The notes: generated by a model not told the origin, from the sequence alone. A stretch of DNA of 64,000 nucleotides from Paracyclopina nana (GCA_019096065.1 JAGUCH010000009.1:72001-136000); one strand, 5' to 3'; shown: positions 33,538 to 44,640, counted from the first letter of the stretch. Program-made: numbers and translations.

Positions 33538-33543
33538 AATAAA
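33538..33543 (+). terminator. hiw poly(A) signal
   Basis: AATAAA lies 38 bases after the stop codon, giving a very short 3' UTR. It precedes the decayed copy of the 3' end, so the copy is outside the inferred transcript. Confidence 0.7.
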
Positions 33544-33594
33544 GATTGATGTGGACGTGGTGCTGATACCTTCCTGCCAACAATCGACCTTTTG

Positions 33595-34707
33595 AAGGCT
33601 CTCTCGAGGCTTGCAAGCGAAGGACTGACCAAGTCACTTGCTGTGACTACCAAAGGAGTACAATTTAAAGATGACCCAACCGGATTTGTGCTTGATCGCT
33701 ATGCTTGCTGAGTGTGCTGCAGATGCGTCAAGGCCTACTTCTCGTAATGAGGCTTCATCAACATCTCTTCTTCGTCAGAGAATGTCATCCTCAATTATAT
33801 GGAGTACAAGCGTACTGAAAGCTTTTATTGCCTGATTTTGGACGAAGCATGTTTTCTTTGGGGGCCAAATCAATTCCAGTAACTTAAGTAACAACTCCAT
33901 CACAAGTTTGGACTGATGTTAATTGAAGGCCAAATTTGGACCAATACTCGTGCTAATTTTGACCAGTATTGGACCTAATTTTGACTGGTATTGGACTTGA
34001 CTAAAATAGAGTCCAATTTTGACAAATGGACCTTCCCTAGACCCAATTTTAGCCAATATTGGAATATATTTCAACTTAATGTGGACCTAACCTAACTTTG
34101 ATCAACATTAGACCTAACTTTAAACACATTTGAGCCTACTTTTGACCAAAATTGATCCTAATTTTCACCAAAATTGAGCCTAATTTTGACCAAAATTGAG
34201 CCTAATTTTGACCAAAATTGAGCCTAATTTTGACCAAAATTGAGCCTAATTTTGACCAAAATTGAGCCTAATTTTGACCATTCATGGTCACAATAAGGTC
34301 TAATATTAGTCCAATTTCAGTTAAAATTGAGCCTAATTTTGACCAAAATTGACCGAAATTAGACTTAATTTTGAACAAAATTGGACTTAACTTTAACTGA
34401 AATTGGACTTACATTAGACCTTATTGTGACCATGAATGGATTAAAGTTGACCTAAATTGGACCTAATTTTGATCAACAATAGACCTTATTGTGACCAATG
34501 TAAGACCTAATTTTCAAAATTAGGCTCAATTTTGGTCAAAATTAGGCTCAATTTTGGTCAAAATTAAGTCCAATTTTGGTCAAGTTGAAATATATTCCAA
34601 TATTGAAGCAATTTGGTCCAATTCTGGACCATCGATTGTGAAATATTGATTAGGGTATTTCACATACTTTATAGGGTGTGTAAAGTGCAGGAATGTGAGC
34701 ACATTTG
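33595..34707 (+). pseudogene. Decayed partial copy of the hiw 3' exon
   Basis: From 33595 the sequence follows hiw 32975-33133: AAGGCTCTCTCGAGGCTTGC translates in the same register to RLASEGLTKSLAVTTKGVQF then DDPTGFVLDRYAC, a stop, VCCRCVKAYFS and two stops. This matches [48 protein letters not shown] of the intact gene. A second piece near 33792-33830 (NYMEYK) matches DYLEYKC, and a third at 34674-34707 (CRNVSTF) matches the C-terminal CRNAHTF. The gaps are filled by other sequence, including a long inverted repeat. The RING region and the first relay cysteine are missing. It is a dead tandem duplicate of the catalytic tail. Confidence 0.85.
34055..34610. repeat. Long inverted repeat built of 22-bp units
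   Basis: The left arm has tandem TTGACCAAAATTGAGCCTAA units and the right arm has their reverse complement. Matching landmarks occur symmetrically: TTGGAATATATTTCAACTT (about 34060) against AAGTTGAAATATATTCCAA (about 34583), and CATTCATGGTCACAATAAGG (about 34282) against CCTTATTGTGACCATGAATG (about 34419). The centre is near 34350. Arms are about 250 bases with indels. A transcript would fold into a long hairpin. Confidence 0.85.
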
Positions 34708-34710
34708 TTC

Positions 34711-36744
34711 CAGGCTTCGTTGAATGCCTAATTATGCTAACTTTTTCCATGTGCAACCGATTCAGAATTATTCATGGGCTGCACAAACTTTTGCTTGAGC
34801 AAGTTCTTCTCCTTCGAAAGCCTTCAAGAAGGAAGCGAAAAGGAAATATGGATGATCAAAGTAGTCACATTTGACCTGATGTTGCATATTATTAGATGCA
34901 TCTTGCCCTTGGCAATGGCAATAATGTATTATTGCCATTACCATCTCCCCATTGCAAGCCATTTCCTATATCTGCTCCATAAACATCGACATTTCCAAGC
35001 ACACAAATCATCCTAAAGATTTGACGCAAACTGCAATGACACTGCGCTGAAAATTTGCCACTTGGATTTCATTTTGGAAAATTGTAATAGATTTGTTTAG
35101 GTCAAAATTCCATTCCGTCCATATAATTGTAATAATAACTTTAAATATCCGTTAAGTGTTTGTAGCTTCGAAAGTTTATGTTAATTAAAGTATTTGAAAA
35201 TGAACAACACTTAGTGAAGCGTTACTTTAACTATTTAGCGCACTTTTGACAAGAAGGAAAATATGCAAGAGTTGTCGCTATGTGTAATTGGAAAGGATTT
35301 CCAAAAAGCAAATTGGCATTCAGTTGTTCATAATGGCCCACCTTGAAAAGGGCCCAAGGTTTATTTTGTACAGATTTTCCTTTCGCTTAGTCGATGAACA
35401 CACCGCTTTGGGCAACTAATACACATCCATCTCTGCCATCCTTAGTAGGGGAAAGTTTTGTGAAAAAAATGGCTTATCCTTACCAAGCCACCACCATCCT
35501 TGGGCATAGTTGAAAATTAGCTTTCCCCACTTTGAGTTTAGGAGATATTTTCCATCCTCTTCATCGCTTTGAAGCCTATTAAAATTCATATTTGTTCTTC
35601 TGATGAGGTTCTCATGGCCTATAAGAAACTTTGTGTGTCTCTATTTTTTGCTGGTGCCCATTTTTTTCCACCCAAACTCATAACATGAAAGAAGAACCTG
35701 CAACTTATAAAAGAGAGCTTTCTAGTCAATTTTGCCTTTGATGGTTTCCCCTAATTCTATGCTGTCTTTTTGCAGTTGTACAACTTTTCGAAGCCCAATG
35801 CAACGTTCATCTACCTGAGCCATGTGAAACATCAAGAAAATTAATTTTTCACCTTTGCAAGAGTTGGCCACTTTTCTCAAGTGAAAGCCAACTTGTTCAT
35901 TGTAAATCAACCCTCAATTCTCAGTGCGACAACTCATCCATATTTATTTTTAAATCCATTACGTTTAACGTTAACCATCAAAGACACGATGAAATTAGGT
36001 TAGATTAACAATCAAACAATTTCTTTCAAGTTACGTTTAAAGTGCATAATTAATTATTATTATTATTTTATTTTTTTGCAAATACGTTAAAATTGAAATT
36101 ATGACCCTTGCAAATATCTTTTAATTTCCGAAAAAGAAATCCAAATGGCAAACTTGCTTTGGAGTCTCATTGAGTATTTAAGTTTAGATGAACTTCACCT
36201 TTATCGAGGCTCCTCATCAAAGCAAGAATTTTTTTCTCAGAGCCTCAAAGTTTTCACAGTGGCAATGCTACACAATGCGAATTTGGCTTATCTAGGTAAG
36301 TACCAAGTCCCAAGTTTTGACAGCTCAATCAAGGCTGAATATTTATTTATTTGGCCTTGAAAAAATGCCTTTTCCCCCTTCCATTTATCTCTTGGAATTC
36401 TGAGATTGCACACTAAAAGAAATCATTAGCTAGTAGCAAAGGTTAACAGCCAAGGGGAAACCCAAGAACTTGCACATAAATCTCAATTTCTTGCCTGAAT
36501 TTCTCACTGGTTTGCTCCACTTTTTCTTATCTTGGAACATTCATGTGAAAGTAAAACTTTTGCAGTATTTTCATCTACTGCAAAGCATCAAAAAAATGTA
36601 ATTGAAGTAATACATGAAATTAATAATTAAATAATGAAAATAAACACTGGAATAAAAATGTTCTTTAAATCAAAATGAGCTTAATTTCTTAATTGTTCAT
36701 TGAATTAGGTGATCAATTTATCATTTATCGAAATTGAAAATATT
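34711..36744. other. Intergenic, no firm gene
   Basis: AT-rich sequence without convincing coding features. One possible exon (36145-36295) starts with ATG in a good context, encodes about 50 residues beginning MANLLWSLIEYLSLDELHLY and runs into CTAG|GTAAGTACC, a strong donor. I recognise neither the peptide nor a partner exon. A TTA/ATT microsatellite lies near 36049-36078. Confidence 0.4.
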
Positions 36745-38215
36745 TGGTGTTAATAGATTTGACGTGACAGCAAAAAAGTGAAAATGTTAAATGATATTGG
36801 ATGTGCATCGATTCAATTTATTTTCATTTCCAGCTAAAGAAATCTATGTAGAAATTAGCCAAGTTAATTAGAGAAGGATTTGTTTTTGGCTAATTGAAAG
36901 TAGATGAGCAATTCATCATTTTTATCATAAGTTGACATAGCAAAGAACAACATATGTCGAAGAAGAATCTGAGAAGAGTGCAGAAAGTTCATTAGAAAAG
37001 GATTTCATAGTTAGTAGATGAGCAACATATCAGTGTTGTCATTAGTTGACGTTGTTCATAGATTTGACGTTACAATCAAAAACTAAAATGTTTTAAGAGA
37101 TGTACATCAGTCCAATATGTTTTTATTTCCTTTAGAAGAAATCTACTCAGTGATGAACCAGGTAAATAAGAATAGGATTTATTTTTCATTGAAAGTAGAA
37201 AAACATTAGATACAGTATATTGGTGTTGACATTAGTTGACGTTGTCTATTGATTTGATGTGACAACCAAAAATGATGTTGGATGTGCTTCAGTCCAATTC
37301 ACTTTCATTACCAGCTAAGGAAATCTATGCAGAAATGAGCCAAGTTCATTAGAAAAGGATTTCTCCCTGGTTCATTGAAAGTAGATGAACAATTCATCGT
37401 TGTTGTCATAAGTTGACACAGTTAATAGATTGGATGTGCCAGCCAAAAAGTAAAAATGTTGTATGATATTAGATGTGCATCAGACCAATTTATTTTCATT
37501 TCTAGCTAAGGAAATCTATGCAGAAATGAGCCAAGTTCATAAGAGAAGCATTTTTCCATGGTTCATAGAAAGTAGATGAACGATTCATCGTACGTTGTTG
37601 TCATAAGTTGACGTTGTTAATAGATTTGACGTGCCAGCCAAAAAGTAAAAATGTTTTATGAAATTAGAAGTGCATCAGTCCAATTTATTTTCATTTCCAG
37701 CTAAAGAAATAGATACAGAAATGAGCCAAGTTCATAAGAGAAGGATTTCTCCCTGGTTCATTGAAAGTAGATGAACAATTCATCGTTGTTGTCATAAGTT
37801 GACGCAGTAGATAGATTTGACGTGACAGCGAAAAAGTAGAAATGTTGTATGATATTAAATGTGCATCAGTCCAATTTATTTTCATTTCCATCTGAAGAAA
37901 TCTATTCAGAAATGAGCCAAGTTCACTAAAGAAGGATTTTTCCATGTTTCATTGAAAGTAGTTGAACAATTCATCGTTGTTGTCATAAGTTGCCGTTGTT
38001 AATAGATTTGACGTGCCAGCCAAATAGTAGAAATGTTGTATGATATTAAATGTGCATCAGTCCAATTTATTTTCATTTCCAGCTAAGGAAATCTGTGCAG
38101 AAATGAGCCAAGTTCATAAGAGAAGGATTTCTCCCTGGTTCATTGTAAGTAGATGAACAATTCATCGTTGTTGTCATAAGTTGACGTTGTTGAGAACAAC
38201 AACAGACATCGAAGA
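36745..38215. repeat. 190-bp satellite, about 7 copies
   Basis: GATTTGACGTGACAGCCAAA begins units near 36756, 37061, 37251, 37428, 37623, 37814 and 38004, with typical spacing of 177-195. Every unit contains TTTATTTTCATTTCCAGCTA, then AGGAAATCTATGCAGAAATG, GAAAGTAGATGAACAATTCA and TCGTTGTTGTCATAAGTTGA. The first and last units share extra flanks with AGAAGCTGAGAAG and GCAGAAAGT. Units look moderately homogenised. Confidence 0.9.
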
Positions 38216-38369
38216 AGAAGCTGAGAAGCGAGCAGAAAGTGCTTACAGATTGCTTTCACAGCCCAAAACTTGAGAGCAGCTTTTAGAGCAGTAAAGAAGA
38301 AAGCTGCTTAGCTTTTTGGCAACACAATCTCATTTGACCTCAGTTTTTCACTATCACTTCTAGAGCATA

Positions 38370-40490
38370 ATGAAGGAAAATAATGCCTTGCCTTTGCTAA
38401 TGATCGAAAGCCCTCAACAGCCTCTGGTGGCCTCAACATCATCTGAGGCTGAATGCTGTGCTGGTGTGAAGGAAATGTTGAGGCTGGAGAGGCAAAGAAA
38501 CGCCCAATTAGAGGCCACTATACTCTCATTGACCTCCCAGCTCAAATGCTATGAGAGCATTGCCTTGGCCTTTAACAGGGCTGAGATCAAGGTGAGGACA
38601 TCCTCAAAAAGTATCTTAATTAGCAAAAAATCCACGGGCTAGTTCCCATTGTCCTTTAGCCTCTTTTCTTCTCATAAGTAAAGACATAAAAGACTTAAAG
38701 AGCCTCTTATGGAGCTGTGCAAAATATGTGCTTGAAATTTTTTAGTTGAATTGATTTTGGCCATTATATAAACTAAACTCAATCATTCTTTTTTGGATTT
38801 GAGTCTTTTTTGGACTTGAGTGTAAGGATTTGAGTGTAAGGATTTGAGTGTAAGGATTTGAGTGTAAGGATTTGAGTGTAAGGATTTGAGTATATGAGGA
38901 CTTGATTCTATGAGGACTTGAGTCTATGAGGACTTGAGTCTCTGAGTCTATGAGTCTACAAGGACTTGAGTCTATAAGTCTATTCGGACTTGAGTCTCTG
39001 AGTCTATGAGTCTACAAGGACTTGAGTCTATAAGTCTATTCGGACTTGAGTCTCTGAGTCTAAGAGGACTTGAGTCTATGAGGACTTGAAACTATGAGGA
39101 AGTGAGTCTTCGAGGACTTGAGAGTATATGGACTTGAGACTATGTGGACTTGAGACTATTAGGACTTGAATCTATGATGACTTGAGTCTATGATGACTTG
39201 AGTCTATGATGACTTGAGTCTATGATGACTTGAGTCTATGATGACTTGAGTCTATGATGACTTGAGTCTATGATGACTTGAGTCTATGATGACTTGAGTC
39301 TATAATGACTTAAGTCTATGATGACTTGAGTCTATGATGACTTGATTTTATGAGGATTAGAGTCTAAGCAGACTAGAGTCTATGCAGACTAGAGTCTATG
39401 CAGACTTGAGTCTTTGAGGACTTAAGTCTATGAGGACTTGAGTCTATGCAGACTTGAGTCTATTAAGAATTGAGTCTATCAGGACTTGAGTCTATGAGGA
39501 CTTGAGACTATTAGGAAGTGAGTCTTTGAGGACTTGAGACTATATGGACTTGACACTATGAGGACTTGAGTCTATGATGACTTGAGTCTATGATGACTTG
39601 AGTCTATGATGACTTGATTTTATGAGGATTAGAGTCTAAGCAGACTAGAGTCTATGCAGACTAGAGTCTATGCAGACTAGAGTCTATGCAGACTTGAGTC
39701 TTTGAGGACTTAAGTCTATGAGGACTTGAGTCTATGCAGACTTGAGTCTATTAAGAATTGAGTCTATCAGGACTTGAGTCTATGAGGACTTGAGACTATT
39801 AGGAAGTGAGTCTTTGAGGACTTGAGACTATATGGACTTGACACTATGAGGACTTGAGTCTATGATGACTTGAGTCTATGATGACTTGAGTCTATGATGA
39901 CTTGATTTTATGAGGATTTGAGTGTAAGGATTTGAGTCTATGAGGACTTGAGTCTATAAGGACTTGAGTCTATAAGGACTTGAGATTTTAGGACTTGAGT
40001 CTATCTGGGCTTGAGTCTATGAGTACTAGAGTCTATGCAGACTTGAGTCTATGCAGACTTAAAGGAGTCTAAAAGTCTTAAAGGACTTGAGTCTTTTATG
40101 ACTCCTTGGACTTGGATGCAAGAAAAATTGATCTTATGTAAAATTCTCATTGATAGAAATATTTTATCTAGCCCTAATGACAACAAATTGAATGGGAGCC
40201 CTTCAATTTTCATAGAGCAACATGAGCTTGCTTACATGCTGACGTCAGTTTCTCTTGAGACCCTTTAATGTTTTGGCTTTCAGAACGAAGAACAAATGGC
40301 CAATTTGCGAGATTTGTACAAGAGGACATGCAGCATTGAGTCTGAGCAAGTGACCGAGGATTTAGAAGAGGCTGTCGACCTCGAAGGCCGACCTCAAGCC
40401 AACCATTTTGAGCGAGAGCAGTCAAAAAGCCGTAAATGGAGGAGAACTGGACATTTGAAACTCAGCAACGACTTTCGGGACAGCCTATGA
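38370..40490 (+). CDS. Small coiled-coil protein, two exons, not recognised
   Basis: Exon 1 is 38370-38591, from ATG (MKENNALPLLMIESPQQPLV) to AAG|GTGAGG. Exon 2 is 40284-40490, from TTTCAG|AACGAAGAA to TGA. Both junctions are phase 0 and the join gives 142 residues. The middle, roughly residues 30-95 (EMLRLERQRNAQLEATILSL, then TSQLKCYESIALAFNRAEIK, then NEEQMANLRDLYKR), has heptad-like leucine spacing and should form a coiled coil. The C-terminus is acidic, then basic. No signal peptide or membrane segment. Codon composition resembles the hiw exons rather than the repeats. The 1.7-kb intron is almost entirely a 16-bp array. I do not recognise a family, and more exons are possible. Confidence 0.55.
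38805..40110. repeat. 16-bp array GACTTGAGTCTATGAT with higher-order repeat
   Basis: Units GACTTGAGTCTATGAT/G repeat about 75 times inside the intron of the small coiled-coil gene. A longer block starting CTTGATTTTATGAGGATT recurs at about 39341, 39613 and 39901. The spacings of 272 and 288 bases are exactly 17 and 18 units, so whole multi-unit blocks were duplicated in register. Confidence 0.92.
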
Positions 40491-41236
40491 AACATACAAG
40501 CAAATCCCCTCCGAATGAGACTGTCTCATGGGCCAAAATATTTGCCGCGCCAACAATGACAGCAAATTTGCAGGTTGCACATCAAGTCTCATTAAAAGAC
40601 AATCAAACTTATTTAGTGCAAACTCGTCAGCAAGATAATTGGGATGGACTAAAAAGCAACATTGAGACAACAATGAGACAGTCTCGTCAATGCAAATATT
40701 TTTCGATTGTCTCATCAAGTCTCATTAAATGTTTGCTTTGCGTCCACTTTTCGTGACTTACAAACTCCTAAAATAATGAGACGGTCTCATTCGCCCAAAC
40801 ATTAGTCCTGACAAAAATGACAACTTATAATAACAAGAATGGCACAAAATAGCAACATTGATTTATAATGAGATTGTCTCATCAATGCGAATATTTTTCA
40901 AATGTCTCATCACATGTTTGCTTTGCGGCCACTATATTGGTAAATATCAAATCCTAAAATAATGAGACTGTCTCATGCGCCAAAATATTTGCCGCGCCAA
41001 CAATGACAGCAAATTTGCAGGTTGCACATCAAGTCTCATTAAAAGACAATCAAACTTATTTAGTGCAAACTCGTCAGCAAGATAATTGGGATGTACTAAA
41101 AAGCAACATTGACAAATAATGGGACAGTCTCATCAATGCAAATATTTTTCGAATGTCTCATCAAGTCTCATTAAATGTTTGCTTTGCTCACGTCAAAAAG
41201 AATCGAAACATGAAAAATTGTGATATTATAAATAAA
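40491..41236 (+). other. Probable 3' UTR with palindromic repeats
   Basis: AATAAA at 41231-41236 is the first clear poly(A) signal after the stop at 40490. The interval contains a duplicated block (about 40514-40735 and 40961-41180) and several AATGAGACNGTCTCATT-like palindromes. No other coding region is seen. Whether it is transcribed as UTR is inference. Confidence 0.4.
40514..41180. repeat. Repeat block with GAGACNGTCTC palindromes
   Basis: AATGAGACTGTCTCAT and near variants occur near 40514, 40672, 40774, 40868, 40961 and 41118. The copies at 40514 and 40961 (447 apart) continue identically through CCAAAATATTTGCCGCGCCA, GGTTGCACATCAAGTCTCAT and AACTCGTCAGCAAGATAATT. A partial copy sits at 40774. 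Confidence 0.85.
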
Positions 41237-41554
41237 GGCCCATGCTCTGTAATGAGTCCCATTGTTTGCTAATGCTTTCGAAAACAACAATAGAGAGCAC
41301 TAAAGTAGATGGTAAATAAAGAAAGCGAGAGCTCTTGAGCATCATTTTTGCTTAGCGATGATGACTCTAAAAAGATGAAGATGGAAAAAATGCCAATTTT
41401 TTCCTTTACCATAGGCTTTTTGGTTGCTCTCAGCCCAAAAGTGAAAGCAAGCACAGCAAAGTTTATCCAAGTTTAAATTATTCAGATTTTCCATTGAGGC
41501 GATTTTTTCAATGCCGTCATCTCTTTAACTGCTTAGAACGTAGTACAAACATTG

Positions 41555-41840
41555 ACTCCATGGCCACGCCCAAACATTATCTTGGCCACGCCTACTTGAT
41601 TAATTGCACAAGTGGGCATGGTCATCATACTAAAGGACCTTAACCACTCCTTTGCCCATACCCAATATGGAGGCGTGGTCAGTCCAGGCCACGCCCTCAA
41701 TTATTAAAGAATTAAATCTAATAAAGGGCGTGTCCATGATGGTTCACATATTATTAATAATACTATTTCAAAAAGATGGGCGTGGCTGGTTATAGATAGT
41801 TTGTATTATTTACAAAGCAGTGAAAGTGGGCGTGGCATTC
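41555..41840. repeat. Cluster of GGGCGTGGC / GCCACGCCC motifs
   Basis: The nonamer or a one-base variant occurs at about 41562, 41584, 41610, 41667, 41685, 41724, 41776 and 41827 on both strands, separated by AT-rich spacers. It resembles Sp/KLF GC/GT boxes but could equally be a dispersed repeat. Confidence 0.6.
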
Positions 41841-42089
41841 GGCTAATCGCTTTTATGGAAACATCCGCAAAATTGAATTGCAACAAACTTTTCATTGCTT
41901 GCGTTAACTCAGTGAGTGAAAGCAATAAAAAAGCCTTTTTTAATGGAAAAATGAGCGGTTTTTTTCGCGAGTGGGAAAAAGCTGTAGAATTCATTTCCCG
42001 CAATAATCTCAAATGGCGAGAGAATAATTGGACCATTTGGGTGTTAATTGACAAATGAGGCGATAAAATGGGATTTTTCCATTCCCCAA

Positions 42090-42530
42090 TGCGCAGTGCA
42101 CAGTGGACTATTTTGCAACTTTGCTCGCATACCAAAATATGTAAAAAATTAAATTTAAAAAAAAATTACAATGAAAAGAAAAAAAAAATATTTAGCACAT
42201 GCGAGTCAAATGAACTGAAAAATCCACCGTGGCAAAGTGCAATTGGAAATGCCACAGTGGATTATGTTTACATTGACGCACCCACCGAAATTTTTCATTA
42301 TTTGAAATATGGGCGCCAGAAAAGTAAATAATCCACTGTGCGAAGGTTCAACGCGCTTGAATGAGCAGGCACAGTGGACGATTTCGCATGTTTAAAAATG
42401 CGAGCTAAAAAGTAGGATAATCCATTGTGCACAGGTTCAAATCAATGAAATTGGCATGTCACGATATTTCCATTTTTTCATATTTATGCGCGCCTGAAAA
42501 AGGTGAAAATTCCACTGTGCGCGCTGTTTT
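42090..42530. repeat. Cluster of CACAGTGGA / TCCACTGTG motifs
   Basis: GTGCACAGTGGAC, CCACAGTGGAT, AATCCACTGTGCG, CACAGTGGACG, AATCCATTGTGCAC and TTCCACTGTGCGCG occur in alternating orientation about every 60-100 bases. The alternating pairs could form small hairpins. No gene is seen. Confidence 0.55.
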
Positions 42531-42539
42531 TCTTTACTG

Positions 42540-43790
42540 CAAAGAAATAATGCTTTCTTAATCTGGAAAATCTCTAGTGGAGCGAAAAAAGTGTCTGGTC
42601 GCATTACTTATCGGCTTTTTCCGTGAAAATAAAAGAAAATCCGCCAACTGATAAACGTATCGGAAAAGTAAGTCAAGCCAGAACTGCGCCCAAGTTTTCC
42701 TTGCTCGATTACTTGGAAATCCACATTTCACAAAACGGATTTGCAAAGTGTATTCATAGCGGCCATTTTGGTTTTATGAGAAGCCTCAGGAAGGATCGAA
42801 AATGAAGTCGAGCCTTAAAATTTCTTGCTCGCTACGCTTAAAATTCGGTTTTTATGAGTACATTTGATTTTGTTGGGTGACATTGGTACAAAACTGAGGG
42901 GATCGGCAAATATGCCAAGCCTAAGTTGGGCCTTAAAATTCCTTGCCTGATTTTTACAACGGGTTAATTTCCAAAATAACTAGCGAAAAATTCGGATTAT
43001 TGACTGAAAATGTGATAATTACTAACTTTGAAATATAATGAATAATACGCTCAAATTGAGCCTTAAAATTCCCTACTCGGTCAACAAGACGAGTTAAATT
43101 CAGATTTTCTGGACATTTCAGCTGATTTTTCAGTATTTGTGATCATTTCCGTAAAGTAAGATTGTTTACGGAAAATTGCAATTACTTTGGTGAAAAATGG
43201 CCGTCAACATCTGGTACCACTGAAGCTAGGCTTGACATCATTTCTCATTATTTTGGCTATTTTTGGTCGATTTTCAAAATTAACTGCAACAATTAAAATA
43301 TATGGCTTGTTTAGTGTTAAAACCCTAAGGAATATTTTCCAGCCCGAGAAAGCGAGGTTAAAAAATTCACGCGAAAATTGCTTAAATTAACTTAGTCCAA
43401 AAAATTAACTTAATCCAAAAAATGAGCTTCATTGGTCCAATTTGTTTGGTCCAAAAATGAGCTCAGTTGGTCCAAAATTGCAAATTCTTCGCTTTTGGGC
43501 ACTTTTTTGTCAATTGGTCCACAGTGGATGAATGTAAAGGGGCAGAACAACAAAAACAACAACAATTGCATCCATTATGGAATGCATCACAAACAGAAAC
43601 TAGGTCATTAGTCCTCTTTTGTCTGAATGTCTCTGTTTTTGCAGGCCAATTCTGCATGCAGAACACTACAAGCTTAGAAATCTGCACGCTTACACCACAG
43701 CCAAGTGCATGTGCACTCACTAAAAAATGGCAAAAAAGAGAGCTGTCATCTTCAGTACTTACTACTCTTGCTTAGAGCAATTGTCCCAAT
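42540..43790. other. Intergenic, nothing recognised
   Basis: AT-rich sequence with several short, low-complexity open frames that lack splice context and family resemblance. GAGCCTTAAAATT recurs near 42810, 42925 and 43050. Confidence 0.5.
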
Positions 43791-43799
43791 TTACTTTCT

Positions 43800-44640
43800 A
43801 TTCAAATATACAGTCTTGATGACCAATTGTCCCATTACCACATGTCCCAAATGGTGAAGGTCCAAAATTTGGTGAGTGTCCCAAATGGTGAAGGTCCGAA
43901 TTTGGTGAGTGTCCCAAATGGAGAGTAACCCAAATGGTGAGTTTTCCAATAAAGGTGAGTGTCCCAACTGGTAAGTGTTCCAAATGGTGAGTGTCCCAAT
44001 TGGTGAATGTCCCAATTTGGTTTGTGTCCTAAATGATGAGTGTCCCAAATTGTGAATGTCCCAAGTTGGTTAGTGTCACAAATAGAAAGTTTCCCAAATA
44101 GTCTCAAATGGTAAAAGTCCCAAATAGTGAGTGTCCCAAATCGAGAGTATCCCAAAAGGTCAGTTTTCCAGAAAAGGTGAGTGTCCCAAATAGTGAGTGT
44201 CCCAAATGGTGAATGTCCCAAATGGTATAAGTGTCCCAAAATATAAGTGTTGCAAATGATGAGTGTCCCAAATGGTGAGTGTCCCAAATTGGTGCACTCA
44301 CCAAATGGTGAATGTCCCAAATTGGTGCACTCACCAAATGGTGAATGTCCCAAATTGGTGCACTCACCAAATGGTGAATGTCCCAAATGATGAGGGTCCC
44401 AAATGGTCAGGGATCAAATGTCCGAAGAGATCAAGTGTCCAAAAAGCTGCAGTTTCTTTACAGGACAAATGTCCCAAAATACAAATGTTTTCCTAAAAAG
44501 GTTTTTGTGTCCCAGACAGCAAATGTGTCCCACCATGGAGCTCTCATAAGCAGCAAATGTACCAAATCGTGATGAATGTCCCATTTGGCAAGTGTCCTTC
44601 AAAGTCCCAAAAATTAGTAAATGTTCCAAATGATAAAGCT
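43800..44640. repeat. 15-16-bp minisatellite GTCCCAAATGGTGAGT
   Basis: Some 50 units of GTCCCAAATGGTGAGT and variants. A longer unit, GTGCACTCACCAAATGGTGA, is repeated three times near 44291-44385. The minus-strand frame rich in GHSPFGT is a by-product of the array. Confidence 0.9.

Noticed and set aside
36145-36360. Complete small gene starting MANLLWSLIEYL
   Set aside because: The ATG context and donor are good, but joining it to the next obvious acceptor (38363) hits a stop at once, and no homologue is recognised; kept only as a remark.
41801-42058. 85-residue frame (MYYLQSSESGRGIRL...)
   Set aside because: No splice context, no family resemblance, and a similarly long frame overlaps it on the other strand.
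43835-44386. 183-residue minus-strand frame rich in GHSPFGT
   Set aside because: It lies wholly inside the GTCCCAAATGGTGAGT array, and other frames over the same bases are open too.
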